Shown one piece after another: positions 1 through 12,214 of a stretch of DNA of 64,000 bases. Numbering within the stretch: position 1 is the first letter of the stretch; every line of letters begins with the position of its first letter. Source of the DNA: Taxillus chinensis (taxonomy: Eukaryota; Streptophyta; Magnoliopsida; Santalales; Loranthaceae); NCBI GenBank assembly GCA_023512835.1, contig CM042086.1, positions 12,986,809-13,050,808 on the forward strand, given 5' to 3'. The translations under genes and the position numbers were made by a program. The notes under the pieces are model-generated. The model was not told the DNA's origin, ran no database searches, and saw only the letters and a list, made by a program, of their open reading frames with translations.

Positions 1-1903
1 AATTTTAGAACACCCTGCATCATTGTTGACATTGGGTTACCAAATGCTCATGGATGGGTGATTACGACTTATGAGGTAGCAATGCTGGCAATTGTGGCTT
101 AGTAGAAAGCTGCTGGTAGCTCATGAAGGTGATGGGAATTGACGAGGTCCTTTGGAGTTCAAGCGCATGAGTCATGAAGTGGAGATTTAATCATTGTTAC
201 ATGTCGCTTTCACTCAACCTGTTTAGAGTGGATGGTGGACGCCTAAGAGTCATACCAAGTGTCTAATTGTTACAAAAATCTTTTCTCCTTGTGTCAAAAT
301 ACGAAAATAAGTTCACACCAATATATATAGTTCAATCATGGTGCACAATTTTTGTTATTTGGTTTTAATTGATCGATTGATTATTGTATTGTTTAATTAT
401 TCTAAAGTGACCCGTCGAAACCACTGATCCGAAGCATCCCATGCCGCCTAGAATTCTGCACGCACAGTGGAGCACCTTCCTAAATTTTGAGTTTATTATA
501 ACAACTCGGTGGCTTAGTGCATTAATATTTTTTATACACGTTAATATTTCATTTAGGTATATAAATTTTAGTTTATTATTTTAAAAAATAAATAGTATAT
601 ATATATACACACACGTTGACGTTAATATGTCATTTAGTTATAGAATTTTTATTTTTATTTATTTTAAATAAGAAATAGTGTGTGTATTGATATATTACCT
701 AAGATGCATATAATGAGACAAATATTGAATATAAATAATTTTTTATTTTTTAAAAATTAAATTAAATATCTTATATTCTAAATATAAATTAAATATAAAT
801 TTTTGTATAAATTTTGGTTAATAAATTCTAAATATAGAGTTTATTTTTATTTTAAAATAATGAATTAATAATTAGGTTATTAGCAATAAATTTATTTATT
901 TAAGATAGTGGATGATTGTATTTGTAACGCATAGTTGGGGGGAAAAATGGAAATAATGAGAGTGTGTGTGTCCAACAATTGTGTAGAAGGGTCCGGCAAA
1001 AGAATAAATATTTGTACACCAACCCCATGACATCTTGGCGTAGAAGTGAGAGATTAAATGGCTATGATCTTTTCTTTTTTTTTTTTCTCTTCCCCATCCG
1101 ATGAATTGATAGGCTACCACGTCATCAAGATTACCCAAAGATTACGCAACCCCATTTGTACCTAGTATTGCCACCTGGCAAAAACATTTGTGAGCGATAA
1201 ATAACATTTAAATTACTAGGGGTCATTTGATATATATATTTTTGATTTTATATTTTAGCGTTGTAATATGAACTTTTATTAAAATTATAGTTTGAATTTT
1301 AATTTTTAAAAATAATTTTTTTTATACGTGAAATAATATATTTTTTAAAATTAAATTTCATAAAAATAAAAAATATGATAATCCTAAATAATAAAATAAA
1401 TAAAAGAGAAAAATATTTTTTAAAAAATTACAACAACATATTTATTTTCAAAATAATTACATTATTTAAATAAAATAAAATATTATTTTATTTAGAAAAC
1501 ATATGTACGTACCAAACGAATTCTATTTTAACAACAAAATCAGATTTTAAAATTCTTAAACCAAACAGTCCCTCGCCTTCGGTTTTTCCAACTGTGGGAA
1601 TGATCTAAATTGAGATTAGTATTTGAAAACGGAACTATTTCATGATTAAACTTAAATTTTTATTTTTATTTAATTATTCATCTAACTATAAGTCCAAATA
1701 CTCATAAATATTTTTAAATTATTGTAGCACTAAACTTAAAATCAGTGCTTACAATCAAGGATTATTATTCTGCATCTTCATCAAAGTCCAATATGGTCTA
1801 CAGTTGATTATGCCCCATGCCTGATTTTAGCGTGCAGCTTCATCGCCGTTATCCTTGCACTTCTCTGGACTGGTCAGGCAATGTCCAAAAAAAAAACACA
1901 GGA
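1..1903. other. Intergenic, AT-rich, no gene recognised
   Basis: Very AT-rich sequence with short (TA)n runs and no ORF that looks like a known protein. A possible miniature inverted-repeat element lies inside it and is listed separately. The 80-residue minus ORF near 896-1138 has no recognisable domain and is treated as chance. Confidence 0.6.
1219..1575. mobile_element. Possible MITE (imperfect terminal inverted repeats)
   Basis: The left edge reads AGGGGTCATTTGAT and the reverse complement of the right edge reads AGGGACTGTTTGGT, about 10 of 14 positions matching. The interior is AT-rich and non-coding. Edges of the form GGG..GTTTGG are common in plant hAT-like and Tourist-like miniature elements. 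No target-site duplication could be confirmed, so the boundaries are approximate. Confidence 0.35.
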
Positions 1904-4900
1904 TTAAGCTGTCAATCCTCTTAAAAAGTAACACCCCCTCTCCACCCGACATCCAATCAGGAGCATTACCTGCATGCCAATCCTCTTAAAAAAACAGCGC
2001 GACTTCCTGAAGCACCATACGGCCCTCCTCTTCAAAAGTTTATTATACACCTTCTTGATGCACCATATGAAGATTCGCATGATCAGGGCTAACGAAAAAA
2101 CCACAATTACTGCCACCACCCACTCACACACTGCAAGATTAGACGCATACACCGTACCAATCTTGTCTGGTGATATGACTAGTGGTTTTTCCGATGTAAG
2201 CATATCAGCTGATACCAGATAGGCCAGCAAAAGGGACGACATTGTCACCCACATGGCCGCAGAAAGTATCTTTATTAGCACCCGTTGCTTCAACCCGCTC
2301 ATCAGTATCATGATTGTTGCCATAGACACAAGGAACGACACAGTGTTTGAAACTAGGTAATATGCAAAACGGTAGGGATCTTGGATTGCCATCACCGACC
2401 TTCCCATGGTAAAAAGGACGCTCGTTTTGTTTTTGGGATCTTTAAAATCTCCTTGCAATGCGCCGCCGGGAGGATTCAGCAACCCTGTGTAGGCCACGCC
2501 CGCAACTAGTATAGCTGAGAGTGTTGATTCGCTCCCCACGCCATTTTTCCTTCCGCTGCTTTAATTCCATGCTTTTTGACCTCGCAGGTTGCCTTGGAGG
2601 CGTCTTTGCCGCCGTCGGCGACCGTGATGGTGTTAGTGGTGGTTCCAAAATCGGCACCACTACCCCTGCCTCGACCTCGGGTAACATCATCATTTCCTTG
2701 CTGCCAACACCAGAATTAATGGTTTGGGGAGGGTGCTGCAAGTTGCTGGCGCTTGAACCTCCGGCTTTGCTGATGGCTTCCACTATCTCTGCTCGCTTCG
2801 AGTCTAATTTCATGGGCATATGTCGGGCAATGTCTAGAGCCGTGGATCCTTGGCCATTTATGGTATTTACCGTGGCTCTCACTTGGGTGTTTTTGAGTAG
2901 ATACTTTACGGTCTGGTAACACAAATTAAAAGAACAATTGATGTGTTAATATTGTTTCTTTCAAATTAAATAAACTGGCCCCCTAATTATTTCCGCTTAT
3001 CTAAGCCTATCTTGCACGAACACGACACGATACATTATATGATACGTGCTTCTATATGTTTTCGTAATTAATATATATTTTAAATAAATAAAATATATTT
3101 ATATTTATAATTAAACACATAATTAAAAACATTATACATTGAATATCAAATTTAACAACTAAATGTAAACAAATATATTTGAATTAGCACTAGCATTACT
3201 AGTAATAATATTGGGAGAGGTCCTTTAACAAAAAAAAATATATAATTAAAAAATAAAATTCAAATAAATATATATTTACTCTTATAAATAAATAAATAAT
3301 ATATTACTATCAAATTTGATATATATATATATATATATATATATCAAATGCATATTATTTATTAATTGATCTATCAAAAATACATCAGTACGTATCACAG
3401 GGGCCAGTGCAATAATGGCACAAGACAATGGCTTATGCTGAGGATTACAATTGATCAAGTACGAACATTTACAACGACAACGACACAACACTACTAGTCT
3501 ACTACAATAAATAAAAATATTTTTTTATTTATCTTTTTTATTTATTCTTAGTAAAAATTGACTGATAAATCATTATAAAATTTTACATATAATATATAAA
3601 TATATAATCTTTTTAAATAATAATACAATAAAAATTTTAAAAATAGCATGGTATTGCTTTTCTTGCCCGCTACAGTAAACTCCAACTTTGTAATAAATTC
3701 AAATAAACAAATAATAAATTACGATTCACGACTCAAAATAAATCACCACTCATAAGTACGTTTCGATACTTAAAAATAGATTCCAAAGAAATATAATATT
3801 TTTTAAAATATAATTCTTTTAAAAATTATAGGCCCAAATTAACTTACAAAACACATAAATATACTAAAAAATTTATCATACCCATAATTCTCAACAACAA
3901 TCATACTTTCCAAAATAATAAACACTATCCATCCAGTTACCGGTACAGCCCTCTCTCACGGTTTCACATGACTCACACGATGACGAACGATATTGCTCGG
4001 TCGATGAACCGTCAGTCCGTCACGAACGAACTGCGTCTGGGGTGGCCGGGTTAGGGAGAGCCGACGAACGCAGTACGGATCTAGAAAGTTTGATTAGGAG
4101 AGATCGAAATATAATTAAAAGTATAATTAGTATGATTAGTTCCGAAATTCAAGGAATTAAAGTAATTATTAAATTAAAAGTTATTATTCATAAATTAAAC
4201 TGTTAATTTTTATTTTTTATTATATAGGAATAATATAAAATTTTAAAATATATATATCATTATCGTAATTATAAATTAATTTTTGATTATTTGTTGCCAT
4301 GAAGTTAGGACAAGACGAGATGAGCCCTGAAAGTCCTAGTTTTAATCTAACTTTTTGGTACCAAAGACTCAGGCCTTACTTGTTCGACCTTGAGACTAAA
4401 CTGACGATTAGTACCATTTAAGTTAAAATTAATAATATAAAAACATAAAAAACTTATAAAATTATCATATAATAAGTTAGATAATTTTTAAAAATCATAT
4501 AATTAATTTACTATTATTATAATTAGTAACATGTTTATCACAAATAATATAAGAAAGTAAATTATATTACAATTAATTTTAGGTATAAAAATTTATAATT
4601 TTATATTATATATTTAGATATAGATATAGATATAGATATAGATATATATAAAAAATTTTAAATGTCGGACTTAAAAAAGAGGATGAAAGAGAATAATCCT
4701 TAAAATTAGTTATGGGTTCAAGAATCATAAATAATATTATTACATATATACCTCAAGTTGGTAAAGGGCGGCAGCCAAATGCAAAACCGTGTTCCCGTCG
4801 CCATCTGTGATAGCTAGGACTCCATCATCCTTCACCTCCCTGGACTCTACCAGGGATTTCAGAGCCTCCAGACGGCCATACATGACGCAGAAATGAAGGA

Positions 4901-5216
4901 GGCACTTCCCCGACCGGCCGTCCAGCCCATAGCCAACAGCTTCGAGTGCGCCGCAGCTTATCAGTTCGTTCACGACGCCTAGGTGGCCGTTCATGATGGC
5001 CAAGTGAAGCGGGGTGTTACCGTCCGCGTCGGGGACATGGATGGCAGTCCGGGCATCGTCAACGTGAATCGACGACGACAAAATCTCCTTCACGACGAGG
5101 ATGTGGCCGGCTGCGGCGGCGTAGTGAAGAGGGGTGCGCCGCTGGGAGTCTAACGGGGTGACCTGGTTGGGAAAGTGAAGGAGAAGCAGTTTTGCAAAGT
5201 CCAGGTGGCCCAGCAT
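1904..5216 (-). CDS. Ankyrin-repeat / PGG-domain membrane protein (ITN1/ACD6-like), frameshifted and lacking its N-terminus
   Basis: Two exons. Exon A (5216-4752) encodes about 155 residues with ankyrin repeats (motifs such as RTPLHYAAAAGH, NTPLHLAIMNGH and NTVLHLAAAL). Its donor GTATAT joins a TTACCAG acceptor at 2914/2913, giving the phase-0 junction LYQLE/TVKYLLKN, as expected inside an ankyrin repeat. The intron (2913-4751) is AT-rich. Exon B (2912-1904) finishes the ankyrin part, passes through a polar linker, then enters a PGG domain with the hallmark NPPGG and three or four hydrophobic segments. Related plant proteins act at membranes in stress and defence signalling. The two halves of exon B are in different frames: one base too many lies in a C4 run at 2533-2536. 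The N-terminal residues normally before MLGHLDF are absent; upstream in that frame there is a stop. It is either a pseudogene or a gene with an assembly indel. The family assignment is secure; function in this copy is doubtful. Confidence 0.72.
3317..3345. repeat. (TA)n microsatellite in the ankyrin gene intron
   Basis: Uninterrupted AT/TA dinucleotide run inside the 1.84-kb intron. The rest of the intron is AT-rich and non-coding apart from a segment near 3845-3915 that resembles the MITE at 13753-13920. Confidence 0.85.
4614..4650. repeat. (TAGATA)n hexamer microsatellite
   Basis: About five tandem copies of a TAGATA unit followed by TA repeats, close to the donor side of the ankyrin gene intron. 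Confidence 0.8.
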
Positions 5217-5855
5217 GGCAGCATAGCAGTTTCTTTTAATGTTTCAGGTTGACCTAAAAATAGAAATTAATCATTTAGGCTAAAGATTATATGGGGGTCC
5301 GAATAAGAGCAACGATTGTGATATATAAGTTTAAGTAAAAAATACTTTTAAGGGTAATTTACCAGAATAGAAAAAACCATACCAATATAATTAGGGTTTA
5401 GAGTTTAGAAATCAGGATTTAGAGTATAGATTTATGGCTTAGGGTTTAGAATTTATAATTTCTGGTGTGTCCCTTTTGTCTTATTTTTTGCATTGTGTGT
5501 ATGTGAACAATGTTGAAGACAAACCGAGGTTTTACTCGCATCAATTTCAATCTGGAGATGTATTAATTGAGATTTTAAAAATCAATATGAAAATGTAAAT
5601 CATAAGAAAACGGCAAACACTCACCATTTTAACGTCAAAATAATACAACACAAGTCACAGAATTTAAAAAAGATTAAAAAAAGGGGAGTGCGTGCCATAT
5701 GGTTAATTAGAGTAAGTATCTAGTCTAAATCTGGGTCCTTTCTCCCTTATGCCTAATTTATTTATTTTTTAAAAACTTCATAACTCATAATTCAAAAAAG
5801 ATCAAGAACTCAATTCATACGTGTATTCACATAATTAAATTGATAAATACAGGCT
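5217..5855. other. Intergenic spacer with degenerate telomere-like motifs
   Basis: No gene recognised. Between about 5390 and 5455 several loosely spaced AGGGTTTAG / TTAGGGTTTAG-like words occur, which resemble the plant telomere unit TTTAGGG but are interrupted and degenerate. Confidence 0.4.
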
Positions 5856-6136
5856 CTAAGAAACACATTGATCATGAGAATTAGCTCCTCCTGAGGCACC
5901 CAATTCGTGGAGGGATTGACCAGTTGACTGAGTTGATGATGAGTCCTGCTGATGGAGGTGGAGTCCTAAACTCTTTCTGTTCTGAGAGATTTTGGGTGAG
6001 CCTTAAACGTGACACTGTTCAATAAGGACTCCTGACTTTGCCGTTCACTAGAAATCCACCATGGCAAATTGATAGCAAGATGAAGCATTGAATGAACAGA
6101 GGCATCTTCAGTAGTTTCTTTTGATAAGTTTTGGAT
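5856..6136 (-). pseudogene. NF-YA (HAP2) transcription factor, N-terminal fragment
   Basis: Read on the minus strand, the segment gives IQNLSKETTEDASVHS, then a PWW motif followed by ISSERQSQ, then a Ser/Lys stretch, and in the next frame GLHLHQQDSSSTQSTGQS followed by HELGASGGANSHDQC. The DSSSTQSTGQS block and the leading QNLSK word are characteristic of the N-terminal transactivation part of NF-YA3/8-type subunits of the CCAAT-binding complex. The DNA-binding and NF-YB/C interaction domain is not found nearby. The fragment shows a one-base frameshift near 5966, a stop at 5856-5858, and ATC where family members commonly begin with ATG. It is therefore a broken remnant. The assignment rests on motif recognition, not on an alignment. 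Confidence 0.6.
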
Positions 6137-6179
6137 TTGAATCGCGCCATCTATTCATCAATTTATTTGGATTTGTAAC

Positions 6180-8097
6180 ACCCAATTCCCAATATTCTTA
6201 ATCACATGGTAGTGTGCCAATTGCAGCCATCGTTCCACGCTCCATGCCCACGCGCCCGCCACGTGACGTGAACATGGTTTTCTTTCAAGTAGAAATGGAA
6301 ACTAATGAGCTGGCATCCAAGGGTGTCCGTATCCTGTTAACGAGCAGAGCTGAAATGAATTTTGGATTTTTTTTATGCACTCTTTTTTAGAATATATATA
6401 TATATATAATTAAAATTTAACATAAAATTTATATAATTATATAATGGGCTAGATAATAATGCAAAGAAAAGGAAAAAACTAAAAAAACTAAATTAGATTA
6501 AAAAAAATTTAAATTTAAATTTAAAAAACACCATACTTTTTTAAAATAACTACTTTATTTAAATTTAATAAAATTTTATTTTATTTTTGAAATAAACGTA
6601 CAAAACACACTTTTATTCTATTTTTAAAAACCCCAAACAGCTACCTTTCTGTTTTTCCAATTGTAGGGAATGATCTAAATTGGGAGTGGGGTTTCTAAAC
6701 AACTGAACTAGCAGTTTTCTAGGGAGGGGTCTCCTTGAAAGGGGCAAATAAAAGAGTAAATATATAATTTTAAATATAATATTTTAACTAATAAAAAGTT
6801 AAAAAGAATTCTAAAAATGAACTTTTAAAAAAATAAATTGTTAAAATAAAAAAGTAATATTTTTGATTATTTTTTAAAATAAAAAATTAAATTTAAAAAA
6901 TCTATTATAATATGAGTGTAGGTACTCTGATCCTATGTAAATCTCGATTAGTTGTCGCGCGTCCTAAAAATGTCCAAATAATATAATCTGATTCACATCT
7001 GAAGGATGATATGATGTAATATTATTAGAACGATGTATTTTTTAAAAAACAAATTAGATTATCGGATTGTAAACCTGATAATATCATTCGAATAAATATC
7101 GGAAATAAAAGGCATGCATTTGAGGATGAAATTTAGTCGTACAATCCCAAACTGTTTTCGTAGATGAGACAATAAATATCTGGCCTTGGGTATTGAAATG
7201 CCAAACAAGGACATAAAAAACTTGTATGGGCCACTCCATTATTGTGGAAATAATAAATGTATGTGTGCTATCATCCTTTCCAGCCAATTATTGGTGCCCA
7301 CAGCAAGGCCTTCACAAAAAATTCTAAATTGCGAAAAAAACGCAAAGAAAAGAAAAGGCTGTGTCTTTCAGTCATCATTCGACAAAGTTGGAAGTATCAA
7401 TGATGTCACCACTCGTCAGTTCGTAAATATTATTATTATATTTATTAATCGTGAACTTTCGTTTATGAACTCTTATAAACAAGAAGAGTTTTTGAATATT
7501 ATTTATGTTGGAAAAAATTATTTGTGTATAAAAAATTAATAAATTAATTAATATAAAATCTTGGTATTCCCCTCTCCTCGTACTTTTGCAGTCTACTGTT
7601 TAACTTTTGCTATTATATTATACTGCTCCATACTCAACATCTTCCTTGGTCTTTGGACACTGCTCCCCATACTTTAGCACTTTGTCATCGTATTAATATA
7701 TTTACCTTTAATAAATTAAGAAGGCGGTACTATAACTACAAAAATAAAGCAAATAAAAAAACATGATGCAAACTACCCAAATATGATCCTAAAGTTCTGA
7801 ATAGATATTAGGTTCAAAATGCTATTTATGTTATGTTTTTAACAAGTGAGATATATACGATTTTTTTTCTTGAATAAATTACCTAAGTATTAAATATTTT
7901 TACTTATTTAACCCAATATGTTATTCGTTAAAGTTAAAAAATCATTTTGCAAAAAAAAAAACAACTTTTGAAAATCAAATTTTATCATTCAAATTAATAA
8001 ATAGATACCTAAATATTATTTAGTTAAAATTTTGTTTGGAACCCAATATGCACTAAGGCCACTGATATTTTAAGATGATAGTTAAAAAAGCATGAGC

Positions 8098-8130
<33 letters not shown>

Positions 8131-8777
8131 TATATCTTAAATTAATAAATATAATTCATATATTTAACAATTAATGTATAATAATATTTAACTATTGATC
8201 AAATTAGCTATTAAATTAAAATTATGTTAATCGATATAATAGTATATTGGATCATGGAGATCGTTGATAACTTGATAAGAGGAGGGGAATGTTGAAATCC
8301 GAAAAAGCATAGACTAAGATTTCATTAAAATAAAATAATTTGAACAAATGGTAGACAAAAAAGTCGAGCAAAAGAAGTGAATAATGGCTAGGATTTTGGA
8401 TAACCTTTTAGAATGATCACATTGGAGTAAACTTATAACGGGAATCTAAATCTATTTACGTATTACTCACTTAGAAAAGAAAATAGCAAACGGAAGGACA
8501 AATGAGATTAAGGAAAATAAAAAAAAGTGTTAAGGCATACGATTATACGTACTATTAAAGTTGAAGGATGAGCAAACGCAAGCAAGCCGAAAGGAAAATC
8601 AAAGGAGAAGTTCATCATTAATTGATGCAGCAAATTTCATTCTGTAATTACAGTAGAATTTCATGGAGAATCGCAACTTCTAATCGTTTCCAGAGAGAGA
8701 GAGAGAGAGAGAGAGAGACGATAAATGATTGAACAGAATGGTTCTAACACAGTAAACAATGTGGAACTTGAAATTAC
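6180..8777. other. Intergenic, AT-rich, no gene recognised
   Basis: Contains AT-rich low-complexity DNA, a (TA)n microsatellite at about 8100-8123 and a (GA)n run at 8694-8717. A somewhat less AT-rich stretch at 7084-7540 has short ORFs on both strands but no recognisable domain. The missing C-terminal exons of the PDAT remnant would be expected here on the minus strand and were not found. Confidence 0.5.
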
Positions 8778-9066
8778 CGTAAAATCAATACTCTCGATCT
8801 TGGATAAATGTTCTGCAGCTACAGCCTTCCCAAATGATATAAGTCTACCATAATTTCCAGTTGCTGCAACTGTACTTGCTGCCTTATTTTGGAACGCAGA
8901 TTCACTGTCATTGTTCTTGGGCTTGTTTGGACAGCACCTAGGGTCATCTTCTGGTGACCAATCAAGATCACCCCAAATAGTATCCCCACTTGTTGGTATC
9001 ATTGACACGGTTGAATCCCATGTACGGGTCATTATTATATATTGTAAAGTTTGCAGACCAATACAT
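8778..9066 (-). pseudogene. PDAT (phospholipid:diacylglycerol acyltransferase), isolated internal exon
   Basis: The minus-strand reading GLQTLQYIIMTRTWDSTVS, then GGDTIW-like text (SGDTIWGDLDWSPEDD) and NYGRLISFGKAVA is the internal PDAT segment that follows the lipase-type catalytic core. The ORF is open between a plausible acceptor (TTAGATTAG at 9067-9075) and a donor (ACG/GTAATT at 8778/8777). PDAT transfers a fatty acyl group from phospholipid to diacylglycerol to make triacylglycerol at the endoplasmic reticulum. Only this exon and exon 1 (15.3-15.6 kb, same strand) are visible, and exon 1 carries stop codons, so the locus is a pseudogene. The exon kept its splice sites, so it descends from genomic DNA rather than a reverse-transcribed copy. 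Confidence 0.8.
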
Positions 9067-10849
9067 CTAATCTAAAACTGGTGCGAGAGCCCTGTACCAA
9101 TAAGAGCATATCATCAGTGAACATGGGGAGAAGTGAAAGTATTGAACTCGCTTCAGTAAATTCTGTCAAAAGTAATACATTCCAAGATATGAGTGCCTAA
9201 GATGGAGTCCGAAGTCTGAACAACAATTTAGTCACACGAAGAAAATCAGCATTTCATAAAATTTAATATATGGAGTTTCTGTAGTTACAGAGAAAAACAC
9301 AACAGTGAGACCAAAAGCTTCATTGAAAAGTAATTATCATTATTAGACACACCAAAATAAAAGGATCAGGATATGATAGGCTTTTGCTTATTCACTCAAC
9401 CCAAAACTCAATCGAGACTATGGAACAAATCCTGTTAATATCTATCGATAACCATGAAAAGGTTCACTCGGTCCCAGAAAAGTGAGAAAACTGGAACAAT
9501 TCATACATTTCATGTTTTCTCTGGAGCACAATGGAAGGGCTTTTTCCCATTGAATGTTGAGAAACCACTCAAAGAATTGATTCATGCAGTATGAAAATAA
9601 GAAACCAGAACAGATAAAGAGGCACTGATGGAAAAGCGTACCTCATATGATTAAAAAAAAGGAGAAGTGCACCTCAAGGTTCAATTAAAAAATTTAGGAA
9701 ATTATACTAATCCTTCAATCAACAGTAAATTGTATAATTATCAACCCCATTTCAGGCTAACAAACCCCAACCAAAAAAAAAACAAACAAACAAAACAAAA
9801 CAACATAATGGTTAGGTATCATTCACATCATTGTAGTCCAAAAAGCATGCTGAAAAAATAAAAATTGGCATCTTTGCAAAATAAAATACACAATGCCTTT
9901 AACAGTTCAAAACCTGATATGTTAGAGACCCATCACTGTTGATGTATTGTGCACTTAATCATTGATTTCTTTACAGCTACCTCCACACACTAAGCAGAAA
10001 CTGGCAAATAACTAACCATAAAATGCAACTAATCATGATACAGCCAAACTGTTTAACTCCATTGCTATATTAAATATTACCATGTTCACGCCTAAGAAAG
10101 CATGAACTCCATCAATGCTTCTTTTGTATAGAAGGCATCTTCCCAGCAATCTTACCCGCTTCTTTTTTCACCTCTTGGTATATTTTCCCAACTCAAGTGT
10201 TTTTCTATAAGACTATTACCTACTCAGTTGTCATTTTTGTTGACTTCCATCTAATAAAGCCTCTGCAGGTGCAGTTCAGTAGGAAACTAAACAATATAAA
10301 CTAAGGGTCCATCTAAACACACTCCACAGGCCTAGAAGGAGTAAAATTTCCTAATGGTAAATTATTCCCACTCATGTCACTTTCCCTTTTTTTCTTTAGG
10401 GAAAGTTACAAATCTGTGCTAGGCATTTTCAGCCTTTACAAGCTGGAAAGTGGTCCTCAAGTTCAGAATTCAGAAAGTGATTCCACAGCCTCCATGCCAA
10501 CAAATTCTGGAACATAAATGGAGCAATGTAACACAAGTGCAACATTTTTCACCCCAACTATTTGACACCATATTTTAATCGTTACCAGAAATATGAAAAA
10601 GCAAGACAAATTTTGTTTTTCCTTTTACGTGGGGGCTGGGGGCAGTCATCATCATAGTTTTCAAAGTTATCACCCACTACTAAAGCTTCAGCAGCACAAT
10701 ACCGGATGCGACCATGCTTTCTTCAATAACTAATCAAAGTTTTTATTCATACATGAAAAACAACGAAAAATAAAGACACCCACTGAGATCCTATCTTTTA
10801 ATAACCTCCATCTGTACTACTGGTGTGCAGGTAAACACAGAGGCGCAAC
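9067..10849. other. Remnant PDAT intron / spacer
   Basis: Non-coding DNA between the internal PDAT exon and the copia element. I looked on the minus strand for the missing PDAT exons holding the nucleophile-elbow and substrate loop and did not find them. Nothing else is recognised. Confidence 0.4.
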
Positions 10850-12214
10850 GTTGACCAAGGTTGACTAAGTCTATAAGATAACTCCACTCTACCTGCATTG
10901 TTTATCTCTGTTACATTTAAACCTGTACTGATAAGCATGTGGTAGAAAGTCTAGTTTATCTCCAACTCCTTGATGCATATCTATGAGCATTATGAATTCT
11001 GTTTGAAGTTCTTGTAAACGTTCTGTATTGTACTGAATCGAAAGGGAAATAAAATTCACAGAATTTCTTCATAAGTTTCACCATGGTAACAGAGCCCTTT
11101 TAAGCTTCTTAACCGAGCATCCATTTTATTTTTTGCAAACCATGACTGATATCCCTCAACAAGGCCCTGTTTCCCCACCTGTCACTCTCTCCACCAATGG
11201 AACCATTTCCATTCCAGCCAGCCTCCTCCCCCACTGCTGTGACTGATTTGACCGCTACAGTCCCTCCCCTTTCTCTCCCAACGTTTGCTCATGTGTCTCA
11301 TTTCATCTCCCTTAAACCTACCCCTAGCAACTAGCTCCTCTAGCGTACTCAAGTCCATCTGTTCATTCCGTTCATTCGTGACCTTTCTCTCATTGGCCAT
11401 CTGGATGGTTCCACCCCGCATCATCCAGCAGACTATCCGGCCGATATTTCCTGGGATAAGCAGGACCACGACTCTAATCTCATGGAATGATCCTTAGCAG
11501 TAACTGCAGGATGCAATATATCAAAACTAAGCTGTTTTGGCATACATTTAAAAAAAAAAACATGTCAAAACTACATAGTTTCACTCTATTTTTGTGTACA
11601 ACATGATTACTGCAAGAATTTTCTAAAGCATAAGATCCAAACTCAATCCTATGAGTCTTTTTATTGTCTCACTCAATGAAGAAGCTATTCCCCTTATTGT
11701 AGGCAAAGAATTCAGCCTAGCTAACCAAGGCACAAGCCTATGCGTCCACCTATCAAATAAATAATCTATTTTATTATTATTGTGTTTCCTTTTTAAATAA
11801 TTTATTTTATTATTTGTTTTATTTTGTTCCCCTTTTTTATAATTTTTTTTATTTATGCTATAAATAAACACTATTATTGTTCAAAGATATCTCTTATATA
11901 TTATAATTATTATTAATTTTACATTGATTTTTATCAAATTTATCTTTGATTTGTTTGGATTGGTAACATGTGTAAGAGATCCAATCATCGCAATCGATCT
12001 CTTATCTTTCTTTTCTTTTGAGCTGCTATCCATAACTATTTCTCATAATTGGCTTATCCACCAACTTGATGTGCACAATGCCATCCTCCATGGCATTCTC
12101 CAAAAAGAGATTTACATGCTCATCCTAATCATGTATATCAATTGTATCATTCCCTTTATGGCCAAAAATAGGATCATCAAGCTTGGTTTGCACCGCTCTC
12201 TAAATATCTAGTGA

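Noticed and set aside
5386..5460. Interstitial telomere repeat
   Set aside because: The TTTAGGG-like words are too few and irregular to call a telomeric array; noted only as composition.
8694..8717. CRISPR-like or satellite array among short repeats
   Set aside because: All short repeats seen are simple di-, tri- or hexanucleotide microsatellites without spacers.
11182..11469. 95-codon minus ORF near 11.2-11.5 kb
   Set aside because: It is antisense to the copia gag-like region following a primer-binding site; the plus strand explains it better.
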